This document shows positions 55,901-64,000 of a stretch of 64,000 nt of DNA, piece by piece (positions within the stretch are counted from its first letter, which is position 1; each line of letters starts with the position of its first letter). The notes beneath the pieces were generated by a model that saw nothing but the letters and a program-made list of their open reading frames with translations, searched no databases and was not told the DNA's origin. Both the position numbers and the translations under genes were made by a program. The stretch is from Amycolatopsis benzoatilytica AK 16/65 (lineage in GTDB: Bacteria > Actinomycetota > Actinomycetes > Mycobacteriales > Pseudonocardiaceae): the NCBI RefSeq assembly GCF_000383915.1, contig NZ_KB912942.1:2206561-2270560 (forward strand), read 5' to 3'.

Positions 55901-58900
55901 TCATCGGGTTTTGGCGGTGGTGCGGGGTTCGGCGGTGAATCAGGATGGTGCGTCGAATGGGTTGACGGCGCCGAATGGTCCGGCGCAGCAGCGGGTGATC
56001 CGCCAGGCCCTGGGCGACGCGGGACTGTCCGCTTCGGACGTCGACGTGGTCGAGGCGCACGGAACCGGTACGACGCTGGGTGATCCGATCGAGGCGCAGG
56101 CGTTGCTGGCGACGTACGGGCAGGACCGGGAGATTCCGTTGCTGCTGGGCGGGATCAAGTCCAACATTGGGCACACCCAAGCCGCCGCTGGCGTTGCGGG
56201 GGTGATCAAGATGGTGCTGGCGATGCGGCATGGGGTGGCGCCGAAGACGTTGCACGTGTCGGCACCTTCGTCCCATGTGGACTGGGATGCCGGTGCCGTC
56301 GAGCTGCTCACCGAACCGGTCGAGTGGCCGGAGACGGGCCGGGTGCGCCGGGCGGCGGTGTCGTCGTTCGGGATCAGCGGCACGAACGCGCATGTCATTC
56401 TCGAACAGCCGCAAGCCTCCGGGGACGCCGAACGGCCCGTGCACTCCGGCGTGGTCCCGCTCCTGGTTTCGGGCAAGACGCCGGGAGCGCTCGCGGCGCA
56501 GGCCGGGCGGTTGGCCGCGTGGCTGGAGTCCGGCCCGGAACTGGCGCTGGGCGACGTCGGTTTCGCGCTGGCCGCGTCGCGTTCGGCGTTCGAGCATCGC
56601 GCGGTGGTGCTGGCCGAAAGCTGCGACCAGGCGAGGGAGGTCCTGACCGGGACCGGCGCGATCGAGGGCGCGGTCGTGCCGGGGAAGACGGCGTTTTTGT
56701 TCACTGGTCAGGGTTCGCAGCGGCTGGGGATGGGCCGGGAGCTGTATGGTCGGTTCCCGGTGTTCGCGGCGGCGTTCGACGCGGTCGCGGGACAGCTGGA
56801 CTGTCCGGTGCGGGAAGTGGTGTGGGGCGAGGACGCGGAGCTGCTGAACCGGACCGAGTGGGCGCAGTTGGGGTTGTTCGCGGTCGAGGTGGCGTTGTTC
56901 CGGTTGGTGGAGTCGTTCGGGGTGCGGCCGGACTTCGTGGCTGGGCATTCGGTCGGTGAGGTCGCTGCGGCGCATGTGGCGGGGGTGTTGTCGCTGGAAG
57001 ACGCGTGTGTGCTGGTCTCGGCGCGGGCGCGGCTGATGGGCGGGTTGCCTGTTGGTGGCGTGATGGCGGCGGTGCGGGCCAGTGAGGCGGAAGTACTGCC
57101 GTTGCTGACCGCAGAGGGGGTCTCGATCGCGGCGGTGAATGGCCCGGAGTCGGTGGTCGTGTCGGGGACCGAAGCCGCGGTCCGCGCCGTCGAGGAGCGG
57201 CTGGCGGAGGTGGGGCGTCGGACGCGGCGGCTGGCGGTGAGCCATGCGTTCCATTCGCCGTTGATGGATCCGATGCTGGCGGAGTTCGGGCGAGCGATCG
57301 CGGGCCTGTCGTTCGAGGAGCCGGCGATTCCCGTGGTGCCGGGGACGAGCGGGGCCGTGTCATCGCCGGAATACTGGGTGCGGCAGGTGCGGGAGCCCGT
57401 TCGGTTCGCTGATAGCGTTCAGACGCTGGTCTCCGAAGGCGTCGGCAATTTCCTGGAGCTGGGTCCGGACGGGGCACTGTCGGCCGCGGCGCGCTTGTCC
57501 GCGCCGGAGGACACCGCGGTGATCCCGTTGCTGCGCAGGGATCGTCCGGAGGAGCTGACCGCGCTGACTGCGCTGGCGCAGCTGCATGTGCGCGGGGTCG
57601 AGGTGGCCTGGAGTTCGTTCTTCCCCGGCGCGCGCCGGGTCGAATTGCCCACTTATGCCTTCCAGCACAACTGGTTCTGGCCCGACGCCGTGCCGGAGCC
57701 AGGCGACGCGGCCGCGTTCGGACTCGCCGCCCCGGACCATCCGCTGCTCAGTGGCTCGCTCGAACTCGCCGACGACGACGGCGGTTTGCTTTTCACGAGC
57801 AGCCTTTCCCTCGGCTCCCATCCGTGGCTGGCCGACCATGCCGTGCACGGCCGAGTGCTCGTGCCCGGGACCGCGCTGCTCGAACTGGCGATCCGGGCGG
57901 GCGACGAGGCAGGCTGCGGCCGGGTCGAGGAGCTGACCCTGGCCGCGCCGATGATCCTGCCGGAAGACGGATCGCTGCGGGTGCAGGTGTCCGTTTCCGC
58001 GCCAGACAGCGCCGGGCTTCGCCGGGTGGCCGTCTATTCGCGGGCGGGGAACGCCAGCGCCTGGACGAGGAACGCCGTCGGTCTTCTGGCGGAAACCGCG
58101 GAGCCCGGTGCTGGCGCCGAGGACGGCTGGCTTCCGCAAGACGCTGTCGCAGTCGACGTTTCCGCTTGCTACGAACGGTTTGCTGAGGCAGGTTTCGACT
58201 ACGGACCGGTCTTCCGCGGACTCCGCGCCGTCTGGCGTCGAGGCGAAGAAGCGTTCGCCGAAGTACGGCTTCCGGAAGGAACCGACGCCGCCGGATTCGG
58301 TCTGCACCCGGCACTGCTCGACGCCGCACTGCACGCGATTTCGCTTGCCGGACTGGACATCGATGCAGGTGCGCTCCCGTTCTCCTGGACGGGCGTCTCC
58401 TTGTACGCCACCGGCGCGTCCTCGTTGCGGGTACGGCTCGCGCGCACCGGAACGAACACGGTGTCCATCACTGTCGCGGACCCGGCGGGCGGCCTGGTCG
58501 CGACCGTAGAGGCGCTGGCGGTCCGTGCGCTGGCCGATGATCAACTGCTCGCCGGCCCTGCTTCGGCGGAAGCTGCCTCGGACGACCTGTTCCGGCTCGA
58601 CTGGGTTCCCGTCTCGGGGCTGGCCTCGGTCAACGGACCGGTGTCCGTCCTCGGAACGGAAGCGCCGGGCCTCGAAACCGCACTGCGCTCGGCCGGGGTC
58701 ACGCTCGGCGAGGAGAAGGCGCCAGTCGTGGTCTGTCCGATCGTCGGCGACCGCACGGACCCGGTTGCGGCCGCGCATTCGGTGACTGCCGCCGTGCTCG
58801 GGCTCCTTCAGCAGTGGCTGACCGAGAGCTCCCGCCTGGTCTTCGTGACCAAGGGCGCCACCACCGGCGCCGACTTGGCCGGAGCCGCCGCAGCCGGGCT

Positions 58901-61900
58901 TGTCCGGACGGCACAGACCGAGAATCCGGGCCGGTTCGGCCTGATCGACCTGGACGACGACGAAGCCTCGCTGGCGGCGTTGGCCGGCGCGCTGGCCTCC
59001 GCCGAACCCGAACTGGCGATCCGTGGCGGCGAGATCTTCGCCGCGCGTCTCGACCGTCTCCCGGCCGCAGGGGCACGGCACGCCTGGGATCCCGACGGCA
59101 CCGTCTTGATCACCGGCGGCACTGGTGGCCTCGGAAGCGTCCTGGCGCGGCACTTGGCTGGTGCCCACGGCGTGCGGAACCTCCTGCTGATCAGCCGACG
59201 GGGCGACAAGGCTGACGGCGCGGCCCAGCTCATCGCGGATCTCGCCGGACTGGGTGCCGAAGCCCAGATCGCGGCCTGCGACGTGTCGGATCGCGACGCT
59301 CTCGCCGACCTGCTGGCCGGGCACCCGGTGTCGGCGGTCGTGCACACCGCCGGGGTCCTCGACGACGGCGTGCTCAGCTCGCTGACGCCCGAACGTCTTG
59401 ACGCGGTCCTGAAAGCCAAGGCCGACGCCGCGTGGAACCTCCACGAACTGACCAAGGCCCACGGGCTCGCCGCCTTTGTCCTGTACTCCTCGGCGGCCGG
59501 GACGTTCGGCTCCGCCGGGCAGGGCAACTACGCGGCCGGGAACGCGTTCCTCGATGCGCTCGCCCGGCACCGGCAAGCTCTCGGCCTGCCCGCGTCGGCG
59601 CTGGCCTGGGGCCCGTGGGCGCGCACCGGTGGGATGACCAGCACCCTCACCGGAGTCGAGATGGACCGCATCGCGCGGTCCGGGATGCCGTCGCTGACCG
59701 TCGAACGCGGCCTGGCGCTGTTCGACGCCGCACTGGGCGACGGTGAGGCAGTCGTCGTTCCGGCCCGGCTCGACCTCGCTGCACTGCGCGCCCAGGGCGA
59801 GGTCCCGGAACTGCTGCGGCTGCTCATCCGCGGTGCGCACCGCCGTGCGGCCGCGGCTGATCCGGGCTCGCGACCGGTGTTCGGAGCCGGGCTCGGCGCG
59901 GAAGAACAGGCTCGTGCCGTGCTCGACCTCGTCCGCGCCCAAGTGGCGATCGTGCTCGGGCACGCCGGGGCCGCCGAGATCGACCCGGCCCGGGCGTTCA
60001 CCGACCTCGGGTTCGATTCGCTGACTGCCGTCGAACTGCGCAACCGGCTCGGCGCCGCCACCGGACTGCGGCTTCCGGCCACGCTGGTCTTCGACTATCC
60101 GACCGCGTCGGTGCTGGCTGGGCACCTGCTGGACCAGCTCGTCGGCGTCCGCCCGGCCGCCGCGGCGCCGACGCTGGCCCGGATCGACGGCGACCCGGTG
60201 GTGATCGTCGGAATGGGCTGCCGTTATCCGGGCGGCGTGGAGTCGCCGGAGGACCTGTGGCGGCTGGTCGCCGACGGCGTGGACGCGATCACGGAGTTCC
60301 CGGAAAACCGCGGCTGGGACGTGGCGGCGCTGTACGACGCCGATCCTGATCACCACGGCACCTCGTACACGCGTTCCGGCGGCTTCCTGCCCGAAGCGGC
60401 CGAGTTCGACGCCGGCTTCTTCGGGATGAGCCCGCGGGAGGCGTTGACGACCGATCCGCAGCAGCGGCTGCTGCTGGAGGTCTCGTGGGAGGCGCTGGAG
60501 CGGGCTGGGATCGACCCAGTGACGCTGCGCGGCAGCCAGACTGGCGTGTTCGCCGGAGTGATGTATCACGACTACAGCTCCCTGCTCGACAGCCACGAGT
60601 TCGAGGGATACCAGGGCAGCGGCAGCGCGGGCAGCGTCGCGTCGGGCCGTGTTTCCTACGCACTGGGTCTGGAAGGCCCGGCGGTCACCGTGGACACGGC
60701 GTGTTCGTCCTCCTTGGTGGCGATGCACCTCGCCGCACAGGCTTTGCGCTCCGACGAGTGCTCGCTGGCCCTGGCCGGTGGCGTGACGGTGATGTCGACG
60801 CCCGGCACCTTCGTGGAGTTTTCGCGGCAGCGGGGGATGGCGGTTGACGGCCGTTGCAAGGCTTTTTCGGATGGTGCGGATGGTGTGGGGTGGGCTGAGG
60901 GTGTTGGGATGGTCGTGTTGGAGCGGCTGTCTGATGCTGAGCGGAACGGTCATCGGGTGTTGGCGGTGGTGCGGGGTTCGGCGGTGAATCAGGATGGTGC
61001 GTCGAATGGGTTGACGGCGCCGAATGGTCCGGCGCAGCAGCGGGTGATCCGGCAGGCGTTGGCGGGGGCGGGTTTGTCGTCGTCGGATGTTGATGTGGTG
61101 GAGGCGCACGGTACTGGTACGTCGTTGGGTGATCCGATCGAGGCGCAGGCGTTGTTGGCGACTTATGGTCAGGATCGGGTGACGCCGTTGTTGCTGGGGT
61201 CGGTGAAGTCGAATATTGGTCACGCGCAGGCTGCGGCTGGTGTCGCGGGGGTGATCAAGATGGTGCTGGCGATGCGGCATGGGGTGGTGCCGAAGACGTT
61301 GCACGTGGCGGAGCCTTCGTCCCATGTGGACTGGACCGGTGGCGCGGTGTCGTTGCTGACCGAGCGGAGGGCGTGGCCGGCGGTCGGGCGGGCGCGCCGG
61401 GCCGGGGTGTCGTCGTTCGGCATCAGCGGCACCAACGCGCATGTGATTTTGGAGGAGCTGCCAGCGGTCGCCGAGGAGACCGCGCGGCCGATGCACTCCG
61501 GCGTGGTCCCGCTCCTGCTTTCGGGCAAGACGCCGGGAGCGCTCGCGGCGCAGGCCGGGCGGTTGGCCGCGCGGCTGAAGTCCAGCCCGGAACTGGCGCT
61601 GGGCGACGTCGGTTTCTCGCTGGCCGCGTCGCGTTCGGCGTTCGAGCATCGCGCGGTGGTGCTGGCCGAAAGCTGCGACCAGGCAACGGAAATCCTGACC
61701 GGAACCGGCGCGATCGAGGGAGCGGCGGCGGACAGCCGGCTGGCATTCCTGTTCACTGGTCAGGGTTCGCAGCGGCTGGGGATGGGCCGGGAGCTGTATG
61801 GCCGGTTCCCGGTGTTCGCCGAAGCGTTCGACGCGGTCGCGGGCCTGCTGGACTGTCCGGTGCGCGAGGTGGTGTGGGGCGAGGACGCCGGGGCGCTTGA

Positions 61901-64000
61901 CGATACGCGGCATGCGCAGTTGGGGTTGTTCGCGGTCGAGGTGGCGTTGTTCCGGTTGGTGGAGTCGTTCGGGGTGCGGCCGGACTTCGTGGCGGGTCAT
62001 TCCGTCGGTGAGATCGCTGCCGCGCATGTCGCGGGGGTGCTGTCGCTGGAAGACGCGTGTGTGCTGGTCTCGGCGCGGGCGCGGTTGATGGGCGAACTGC
62101 CCGGCGGTGGCGTGATGGCGGCTGTGGCAGCGGCCGAGGCCGACGTGGTGCCGTTGCTGGCCGAGGGGGTGTCGATCGCGGCGGTGAATGGCCCGGAGTC
62201 GGTGGTCGTGTCGGGGACCGAAGCCGCGGTCCGCGCCGTGGAGGAGCGGCTGGCGGAGGTGGGGTGTCGGACGCGCCGGCTGGCGGTGTCGCATGCGTTC
62301 CATTCGCCGTTGATGGATCCGATGCTGGCGGAGTTCGAACGGGCGATCGCGGGCTTGTCGTTCGGTCCGGCGCGGATCCCGGTGGTGTCGGCGGTGACCG
62401 GGCAGCTCGCGGACATTGCCTCGGTGGACTATTGGGTGCGGCAGGTGCGGGAACCGGTCCGGTTCGCCGACAGCGTCGAGACGCTGGTCTCCGAAGGCGT
62501 CGGCAATTTCCTGGATCTGGGTCCGGACGGGGCGCTGTCGAGCGCGGCCAAGTTGTCCCTGCCAGAGGACGCGGTGGCGGTTCCGTCGCTGCGCAAGGAT
62601 CGTCCAGAAGAACTGACGGCGCTGACCGCGCTGGCCCACCTGTACGTGCGCGGGGTCGACGTCGCTTGGGAGTCGCTGTTCCCCGGCGCACGCCCGGTCG
62701 ACCTGCCCACCTACGCCTTCCAGCATCGCCGCTACTGGCCGTCCAGCGCGGGAACGTCGCCCGGCGACGTCCGCGCCGCCGGGCTCGGCGCGCCGGAACA
62801 CCCGTTGCTCGGCGCGGCCGTGCGAGTCGCCGACTCCGACACGGTGCTGCTCACCGGACTCGTGTCGACCCGCACGCAGCCATGGCTCGCGGACCACGTC
62901 GTGCACGGCCGAGTGCTCGTGCCCGGGACCGCGCTGCTCGAACTGGCGATCCGGGCGGGCGACGAGGCGGGCTGCGACCGGGTCGAGGAGCTGACGCTGG
63001 GGACTCCACTGGCGGTGCCCGAACAGAGCAGTGTGCAACTCCAGGTCGCGGTCGCGGAGCCGGACGAGTCCGGCCGGCGCGCGGTCAGCATCTACTCGCG
63101 ACCGGGCGACGCCGAAGACGAGCCGTGGACTCGGCACGCCACCGGAGTGCTTGCCCTCGGCGAGCACCGGGCCGGGTTCGGCGCACCGGACTGGCCGCCC
63201 GCCGGGGCGGAACCGGTCGAGCTGGCCGATTTCTACGAACAGCGCGCTGCAGATGGGTTCGACTACGGGGAAATGTTCCGGGGCCTGCGTGCAGTGTGGC
63301 GGGCAGGAAGCGAAGTGTGGGCCGAGGCAGCACTCCCCGAAGGGGCCGGCGCCGCCGGATTCGGCCTGCATCCGGCACTGCTCGACGCGGCATTGCACGC
63401 AGGTGCGTTCGACGGCCGCGCAGCGGACGACCCGTCGCGGCGGTCGGTCCCGTTCTCGTGGACGGACGTGTCCTTGCACGCCCGCGGAGCCGCGGAAATC
63501 CGCGTCAAACTCGGCTGGGACGCCGAAGGAGCGATGACGGTCGCGGTGACCGACCAGACCGGTGCGCCGGTCGCGTCGGTCGGTGCGCTGCGAGTCCGCG
63601 CGCTTGAGGCCGAACAGCTCGGCAGCGCCACCGTGGAGCGCGATTCGCTCTTCGGCCTCGAATGGGTTCCGGCGGACGCGGTCAGCACGGCCGAGCTCGG
63701 CACGCCGACGGTGCTCGGCTCCGATCAGCTCGGCCTCGCCGGGGTACTGCACGGCGCAGGGTTCGCCTGCGAGGAGCACGCAGAGCTGGCCTCGATCGGC
63801 TCTCCCTCCGGACCGGTGCTGGTGTCGTCGGCGGACGCGTCCGAAGCCACTCCGGAGCAGGTGCACATCGCGACCGCGCGGGCACTGGCATTGCTCCAGG
63901 AATGGCTTGCCGAGGAGCGGTTCGCCGGGACGCGGCTGGTCTTTGTCAGCCGCGGCGCGAATTCCGGCGAAAATCTGGCCGCGGCGGCGGTAGCCGGTCT
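49911..64000 (+). CDS. Type I PKS: modules 7-9 (3' end beyond window)
   Basis: An uninterrupted reading frame runs from the ATG at 49911, preceded by GGAGG, to the window edge (at least 4696 codons). The N-terminal docking helix reads [13 protein letters not shown]. Three modules follow, each KS-AT-DH-KR-ACP, the third stopping inside the KR structural subdomain. All three ATs have HAFH (bases 52152, 57243 and 62292), so all use malonyl-CoA. All three DHs keep the HxxxGxxxxP His and the catalytic Asp. KR7 reads GVLADG and KR8 GVLDDG, both B-like with GQGNY. The predicted output is three consecutive alkenes, a conjugated triene or longer polyene if the next modules match. KS7 reads VNTACSSS instead of VDTACSSS but keeps the Cys (residue 206). 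Modules 8 and 9 share long near-identical tracts. The stop codon and tail lie outside the window. Confidence 0.96.
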   Translation, partial: MTSIENKLRDYLKAVTADLRQTRQRLEAAEAARAEPIAIVGMGCRYAGGADSPDELWQLLLEGRDAVTGFPPDRGWDAAAIYDPDPDKPGKTYVVEGGFLRDAAAFDAGFFGISPREALAMDPQQRLLLEVTWEAIEHAGIDPHSLRGTEVGTFVGAVESTYGAEAAQSDGTEGHVLTGTAASVLSGRISYFLGLEGPAVTVNTACSSSLVALHWAVQALRNDECSMALVGGSTVMATPSAFVEFARQRGMARDGRCKAFAEGADGMAWGEGAGVVVVERLSEARRRGHRVLAVIRGSAVNQDGASSGLTAPHGPSQQRVIRAALENARLAPDQVDVVEAHGTGTSLGDPIEAQALLAVYGGDRAHPLLLGSVKSNLGHAQAAAGVAGVIKTVLSLREAVVPKTLHAETPTTSVDWTSGAVELATAQQEWPEVGRPRRAGVSAFGISGTNAHVILEQTPETAEEPGGTPVEGTVVPWVLSAKTPEALRGQAARLLSHLRTRPEVSSMDVAASLATGRSRFACRAVLTAGDRESALYALSALADGEPAPGLAEGSVSGGKTAFLFSGQGSQRLGAGRELYERFPVFAEAFDAVTAELDRLLGRSLKEVVWGGEAESLNETGWTQPALFAVEVALYRLVTSWGLAAEFVAGHSIGEVAAAHVAGVFSLADAAKLVAARARLMQALPSSGAMIAIQAAEGEVTPLLSDDVSIAAVNGPGSVVVSGAEAAVAAVAAQFAGRGRKTSRLRVSHAFHSPLMDPMLAEFRSVVAEISFHRPEITVVSNLTGETAAEDELRSPDYWVRHVRETVRFADGIRALTEEGVRTFLELGPDGVLSAMARESAPPEATVLPILRKGRPEEQAALGALAQLYVEGASVDWTGFVVGGSRTDLPTYAFQHERYWPDTAPGRPGDVGAAGLDAPAHPLLGAAVVLADADSVVLTSRLSLDSHRWLADHVVQGRVLLPGAAFVELAVRAGDEVGCDRLEDLTIAAPLVLPERDAVQVQLRVGAADESGRRTFAIHARREGEPWTRHATGVLSEASRPGEPFGAAVWPPAGAAPVDLSGAYEWFAEGGFEYGPVFQGVRAVWRLGEDVFAEVELPGSVEEAEAFGLHPALLDAAVQTAALAERGEDGRSGVPFSWEGVSLHSAGAALARVRLRPVGDGAISLAVADADGEPIASVDSVVFRTVPVDQPVGARRDALFRTGWVPVPPAGAVAGPVALLGADQLGLGDFVVPHEDFAALLTDEVPDVVLVTVSATAAAPVEAVHTAVTATVRQLQSWLAEERFAGSRLVFVGRGATTGEDLVAAAVWGLVRSAQTEHPGRFGLIDLDADPASSTTLPRAVASASAEPNLRVQGDAVLAARLERLPESPGAAGLGDDDTVLITGGTGGLGSVLARHLVSRGIRKLVLASRSGLSAEGAPALRDELLAQGAEVIVAACDLADRDALAALLSNYPVTAVVHTAGVLADGTIAALTPHQVETVLRPKVDAAWNLHELTSNLSAFVVFSSVASPFGAAGQGNYAAGNSFLDALAQHRQALGLPGVSLQWGPWAPEAGMTGGLTGADLDRMNSAGVPPLTAEQGTALFDAAVTSAEAVVAPVLLDLAVLGSTGEVPPVLSGLVPARRRRAVAARSGSDRGLVRRLAGLTADDRREVLLDQVLSRVALVLGHAGAGSIDAARSFQDLGFDSLTAVELRNRLSDTAGVRLPATLVFDYPTPGALTDYLLEELFGSADGASSDRVPAPGPVDDDPIAIVGMACRYPGDVSSPEDLWRLVESGSDAITEFPENRGWDTAGLYHPDLDHFGTSYTRSGGFLHDAGAFDAGFFGMSPREALATDSQQRLLLEASWEAIERAGIDPLSLRGSRTGVFAGIMYSDYGRLLSGKEFEGFRGNGSAPSVASGRVSYTLGLEGPAVTVDTACSSSLVAMHWAAQALRSGECSLALAGGATVLSSPDVFVEFSRQRGMAVDGRCKAFSDGADGVGWAEGVGMVVLERLSDAERNGHRVLAVVRGSAVNQDGASNGLTAPNGPAQQRVIRQALGDAGLSASDVDVVEAHGTGTTLGDPIEAQALLATYGQDREIPLLLGGIKSNIGHTQAAAGVAGVIKMVLAMRHGVAPKTLHVSAPSSHVDWDAGAVELLTEPVEWPETGRVRRAAVSSFGISGTNAHVILEQPQASGDAERPVHSGVVPLLVSGKTPGALAAQAGRLAAWLESGPELALGDVGFALAASRSAFEHRAVVLAESCDQAREVLTGTGAIEGAVVPGKTAFLFTGQGSQRLGMGRELYGRFPVFAAAFDAVAGQLDCPVREVVWGEDAELLNRTEWAQLGLFAVEVALFRLVESFGVRPDFVAGHSVGEVAAAHVAGVLSLEDACVLVSARARLMGGLPVGGVMAAVRASEAEVLPLLTAEGVSIAAVNGPESVVVSGTEAAVRAVEERLAEVGRRTRRLAVSHAFHSPLMDPMLAEFGRAIAGLSFEEPAIPVVPGTSGAVSSPEYWVRQVREPVRFADSVQTLVSEGVGNFLELGPDGALSAAARLSAPEDTAVIPLLRRDRPEELTALTALAQLHVRGVEVAWSSFFPGARRVELPTYAFQHNWFWPDAVPEPGDAAAFGLAAPDHPLLSGSLELADDDGGLLFTSSLSLGSHPWLADHAVHGRVLVPGTALLELAIRAGDEAGCGRVEELTLAAPMILPEDGSLRVQVSVSAPDSAGLRRVAVYSRAGNASAWTRNAVGLLAETAEPGAGAEDGWLPQDAVAVDVSACYERFAEAGFDYGPVFRGLRAVWRRGEEAFAEVRLPEGTDAAGFGLHPALLDAALHAISLAGLDIDAGALPFSWTGVSLYATGASSLRVRLARTGTNTVSITVADPAGGLVATVEALAVRALADDQLLAGPASAEAASDDLFRLDWVPVSGLASVNGPVSVLGTEAPGLETALRSAGVTLGEEKAPVVVCPIVGDRTDPVAAAHSVTAAVLGLLQQWLTESSRLVFVTKGATTGADLAGAAAAGLVRTAQTENPGRFGLIDLDDDEASLAALAGALASAEPELAIRGGEIFAARLDRLPAAGARHAWDPDGTVLITGGTGGLGSVLARHLAGAHGVRNLLLISRRGDKADGAAQLIADLAGLGAEAQIAACDVSDRDALADLLAGHPVSAVVHTAGVLDDGVLSSLTPERLDAVLKAKADAAWNLHELTKAHGLAAFVLYSSAAGTFGSAGQGNYAAGNAFLDALARHRQALGLPASALAWGPWARTGGMTSTLTGVEMDRIARSGMPSLTVERGLALFDAALGDGEAVVVPARLDLAALRAQGEVPELLRLLIRGAHRRAAAADPGSRPVFGAGLGAEEQARAVLDLVRAQVAIVLGHAGAAEIDPARAFTDLGFDSLTAVELRNRLGAATGLRLPATLVFDYPTASVLAGHLLDQLVGVRPAAAAPTLARIDGDPVVIVGMGCRYPGGVESPEDLWRLVADGVDAITEFPENRGWDVAALYDADPDHHGTSYTRSGGFLPEAAEFDAGFFGMSPREALTTDPQQRLLLEVSWEALERAGIDPVTLRGSQTGVFAGVMYHDYSSLLDSHEFEGYQGSGSAGSVASGRVSYALGLEGPAVTVDTACSSSLVAMHLAAQALRSDECSLALAGGVTVMSTPGTFVEFSRQRGMAVDGRCKAFSDGADGVGWAEGVGMVVLERLSDAERNGHRVLAVVRGSAVNQDGASNGLTAPNGPAQQRVIRQALAGAGLSSSDVDVVEAHGTGTSLGDPIEAQALLATYGQDRVTPLLLGSVKSNIGHAQAAAGVAGVIKMVLAMRHGVVPKTLHVAEPSSHVDWTGGAVSLLTERRAWPAVGRARRAGVSSFGISGTNAHVILEELPAVAEETARPMHSGVVPLLLSGKTPGALAAQAGRLAARLKSSPELALGDVGFSLAASRSAFEHRAVVLAESCDQATEILTGTGAIEGAAADSRLAFLFTGQGSQRLGMGRELYGRFPVFAEAFDAVAGLLDCPVREVVWGEDAGALDDTRHAQLGLFAVEVALFRLVESFGVRPDFVAGHSVGEIAAAHVAGVLSLEDACVLVSARARLMGELPGGGVMAAVAAAEADVVPLLAEGVSIAAVNGPESVVVSGTEAAVRAVEERLAEVGCRTRRLAVSHAFHSPLMDPMLAEFERAIAGLSFGPARIPVVSAVTGQLADIASVDYWVRQVREPVRFADSVETLVSEGVGNFLDLGPDGALSSAAKLSLPEDAVAVPSLRKDRPEELTALTALAHLYVRGVDVAWESLFPGARPVDLPTYAFQHRRYWPSSAGTSPGDVRAAGLGAPEHPLLGAAVRVADSDTVLLTGLVSTRTQPWLADHVVHGRVLVPGTALLELAIRAGDEAGCDRVEELTLGTPLAVPEQSSVQLQVAVAEPDESGRRAVSIYSRPGDAEDEPWTRHATGVLALGEHRAGFGAPDWPPAGAEPVELADFYEQRAADGFDYGEMFRGLRAVWRAGSEVWAEAALPEGAGAAGFGLHPALLDAALHAGAFDGRAADDPSRRSVPFSWTDVSLHARGAAEIRVKLGWDAEGAMTVAVTDQTGAPVASVGALRVRALEAEQLGSATVERDSLFGLEWVPADAVSTAELGTPTVLGSDQLGLAGVLHGAGFACEEHAELASIGSPSGPVLVSSADASEATPEQVHIATARALALLQEWLAEERFAGTRLVFVSRGANSGENLAAAAVAG
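50016..55085 (+). other. PKS module 7: KS-AT(malonyl)-DH-KR-ACP
   Basis: Order read directly from the frame: KS to about 51290, AT 51585-52440, DH 52660-53460 with LLDAAVQ retaining Asp, KR core near 54045, and ACP with GFDSL near 54953. The KR motif is LADG rather than LDDG, but the catalytic Tyr is present. An alkene is predicted. Confidence 0.9.
55140..60140 (+). other. PKS module 8: KS-AT(malonyl)-DH-KR-ACP
   Basis: KS 55145-56410, AT 56690-57530 with GHSVGE and HAFH, DH 57730-58520 with DHAVHG...P and LLDAALH, KR core near 59095 with VLDDG and GQGNY, ACP with GFDSL near 60010. An alkene is predicted. Confidence 0.9.
55761..56008 (+). repeat. KS8 copy of a 248-bp near-identical tract
   Basis: This stretch differs from 60810-61057 at only about five positions by eye, including many third-codon positions that would drift freely. 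It uses GGT/TTG/GTG-rich codons unlike the flanks. It lies in the KS between the Cys and His motifs. Confidence 0.8.
60190..64000 (+). other. PKS module 9 (incomplete): KS-AT(malonyl)-DH-KR...
   Basis: KS 60190-61460, AT 61740-62600 with HAFH, DH 62790-63610 with DHVVHG...P and LLDAALH; the third DH motif reads YGEMF instead of YGPxF. The KR structural subdomain begins near 63650 and is cut by the window edge. No ER appears before the cut, but an ER would lie further on, so its absence is unproven. Confidence 0.85.
60810..61057 (+). repeat. KS9 copy of a 248-bp near-identical tract
   Basis: This is the partner of 55761-56008, in register 5049 bp downstream. Near-identity at silent positions implies recent gene conversion or duplication between modules 8 and 9. 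Confidence 0.8.

Noticed and set aside
63255..63290. Suspected inactive DH in module 9 (YGEMF instead of YGPxF)
   Set aside because: Both catalytic residues are intact. One substitution in a non-catalytic motif is not enough to call it dead.
57360..63866. Reverse-strand open frame of 2168 codons opposite modules 8-9
   Set aside because: It is a shadow frame. The plus-strand frame from 49911 is continuous and encodes canonical PKS domains throughout.
1..64000. Product assignment to 20-membered Amycolatopsis macrolactams of the macrotermycin type
   Set aside because: The visible part alone has at least ten extension modules, and more must exist outside the window, too many for a 20-membered lactam.
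1..64000. CRISPR arrays, tRNA/rRNA genes, insertion sequences or attachment sites
   Set aside because: I saw no regularly spaced short repeats, cloverleaf-like sequences, transposase genes or terminal inverted repeats. The repeats present are homologous PKS domains.

Overview
The window is a 64 kb slice of a very large modular type I polyketide synthase (PKS) gene cluster from a high-GC actinomycete. The strong G/C bias at third codon positions, the PKS docking-domain style and the gene families suggest Pseudonocardiales (Amycolatopsis-like). That assignment is an inference, because the window has no rRNA or housekeeping gene. Both ends cut through PKS genes, so the cluster extends in both directions.

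Layout. Positions 1-1967 hold the tail (KR-ACP) of a PKS that begins before the window. Positions 2001-9095 encode the terminal extension module, KS-AT(methylmalonyl)-DH-ER-KR-ACP-TE, which releases the chain. A terminator hairpin and about 570 bp without a supported gene follow. A leftward operon (13400 to 9718) encodes a mycosamine-type glycosyltransferase, a sugar aminotransferase and a cytochrome P450. Divergent from it is an acyl-CoA/ACP ligase (13612-15018). Convergent with the ligase, across a perfect 12-13 bp hairpin, is a flavin amine oxidase/monooxygenase (16787-15132). Divergent from the oxidase, a rightward series of PKS genes begins: 17008-33321 (loading ACP plus modules 1-3), 33382-44310 (modules 4-5), 44324-49858 (module 6) and 49911 to beyond 64000 (modules 7-9, the last one incomplete).

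How the genes work together. The oxidase and ligase, with the free-standing N-terminal loading ACP, fit the known route in which a basic amino acid such as arginine is oxidatively decarboxylated to an omega-guanidino or omega-amino acid amide, hydrolysed, activated and loaded as starter. Predicted extension: M1 malonyl, fully reduced; M2 malonyl, hydroxyl; M3 malonyl, alkene; M4 malonyl, fully reduced; M5 methylmalonyl, hydroxyl from the only A-type KR; M6 methylmalonyl, hydroxyl because its DH lacks the catalytic Asp; M7-M9 malonyl, three conjugated alkenes. Further modules lie outside the window, then the penultimate KR module at the left edge and a methylmalonyl, fully reducing terminal module with TE. 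The product would be a large amino- or guanidino-headed macrolactone or macrolactam carrying an amino sugar, plausibly P450-oxidised. Giant aminated macrolactones such as the gargantulides are the closest class I can recall, but the product identity is not proven here.

Regulation. The divergent promoter between the oxidase and the first PKS gene holds a 15-of-16 match to the operator of PAS-LuxR polyene regulators (PimM/AmphRIV type). The first PKS gene also carries a TTA leucine codon. Other notable signals are an odd G+T-rich KR tract in module 2 and near-identical KS and AT tracts in several modules that look like recent gene conversion.
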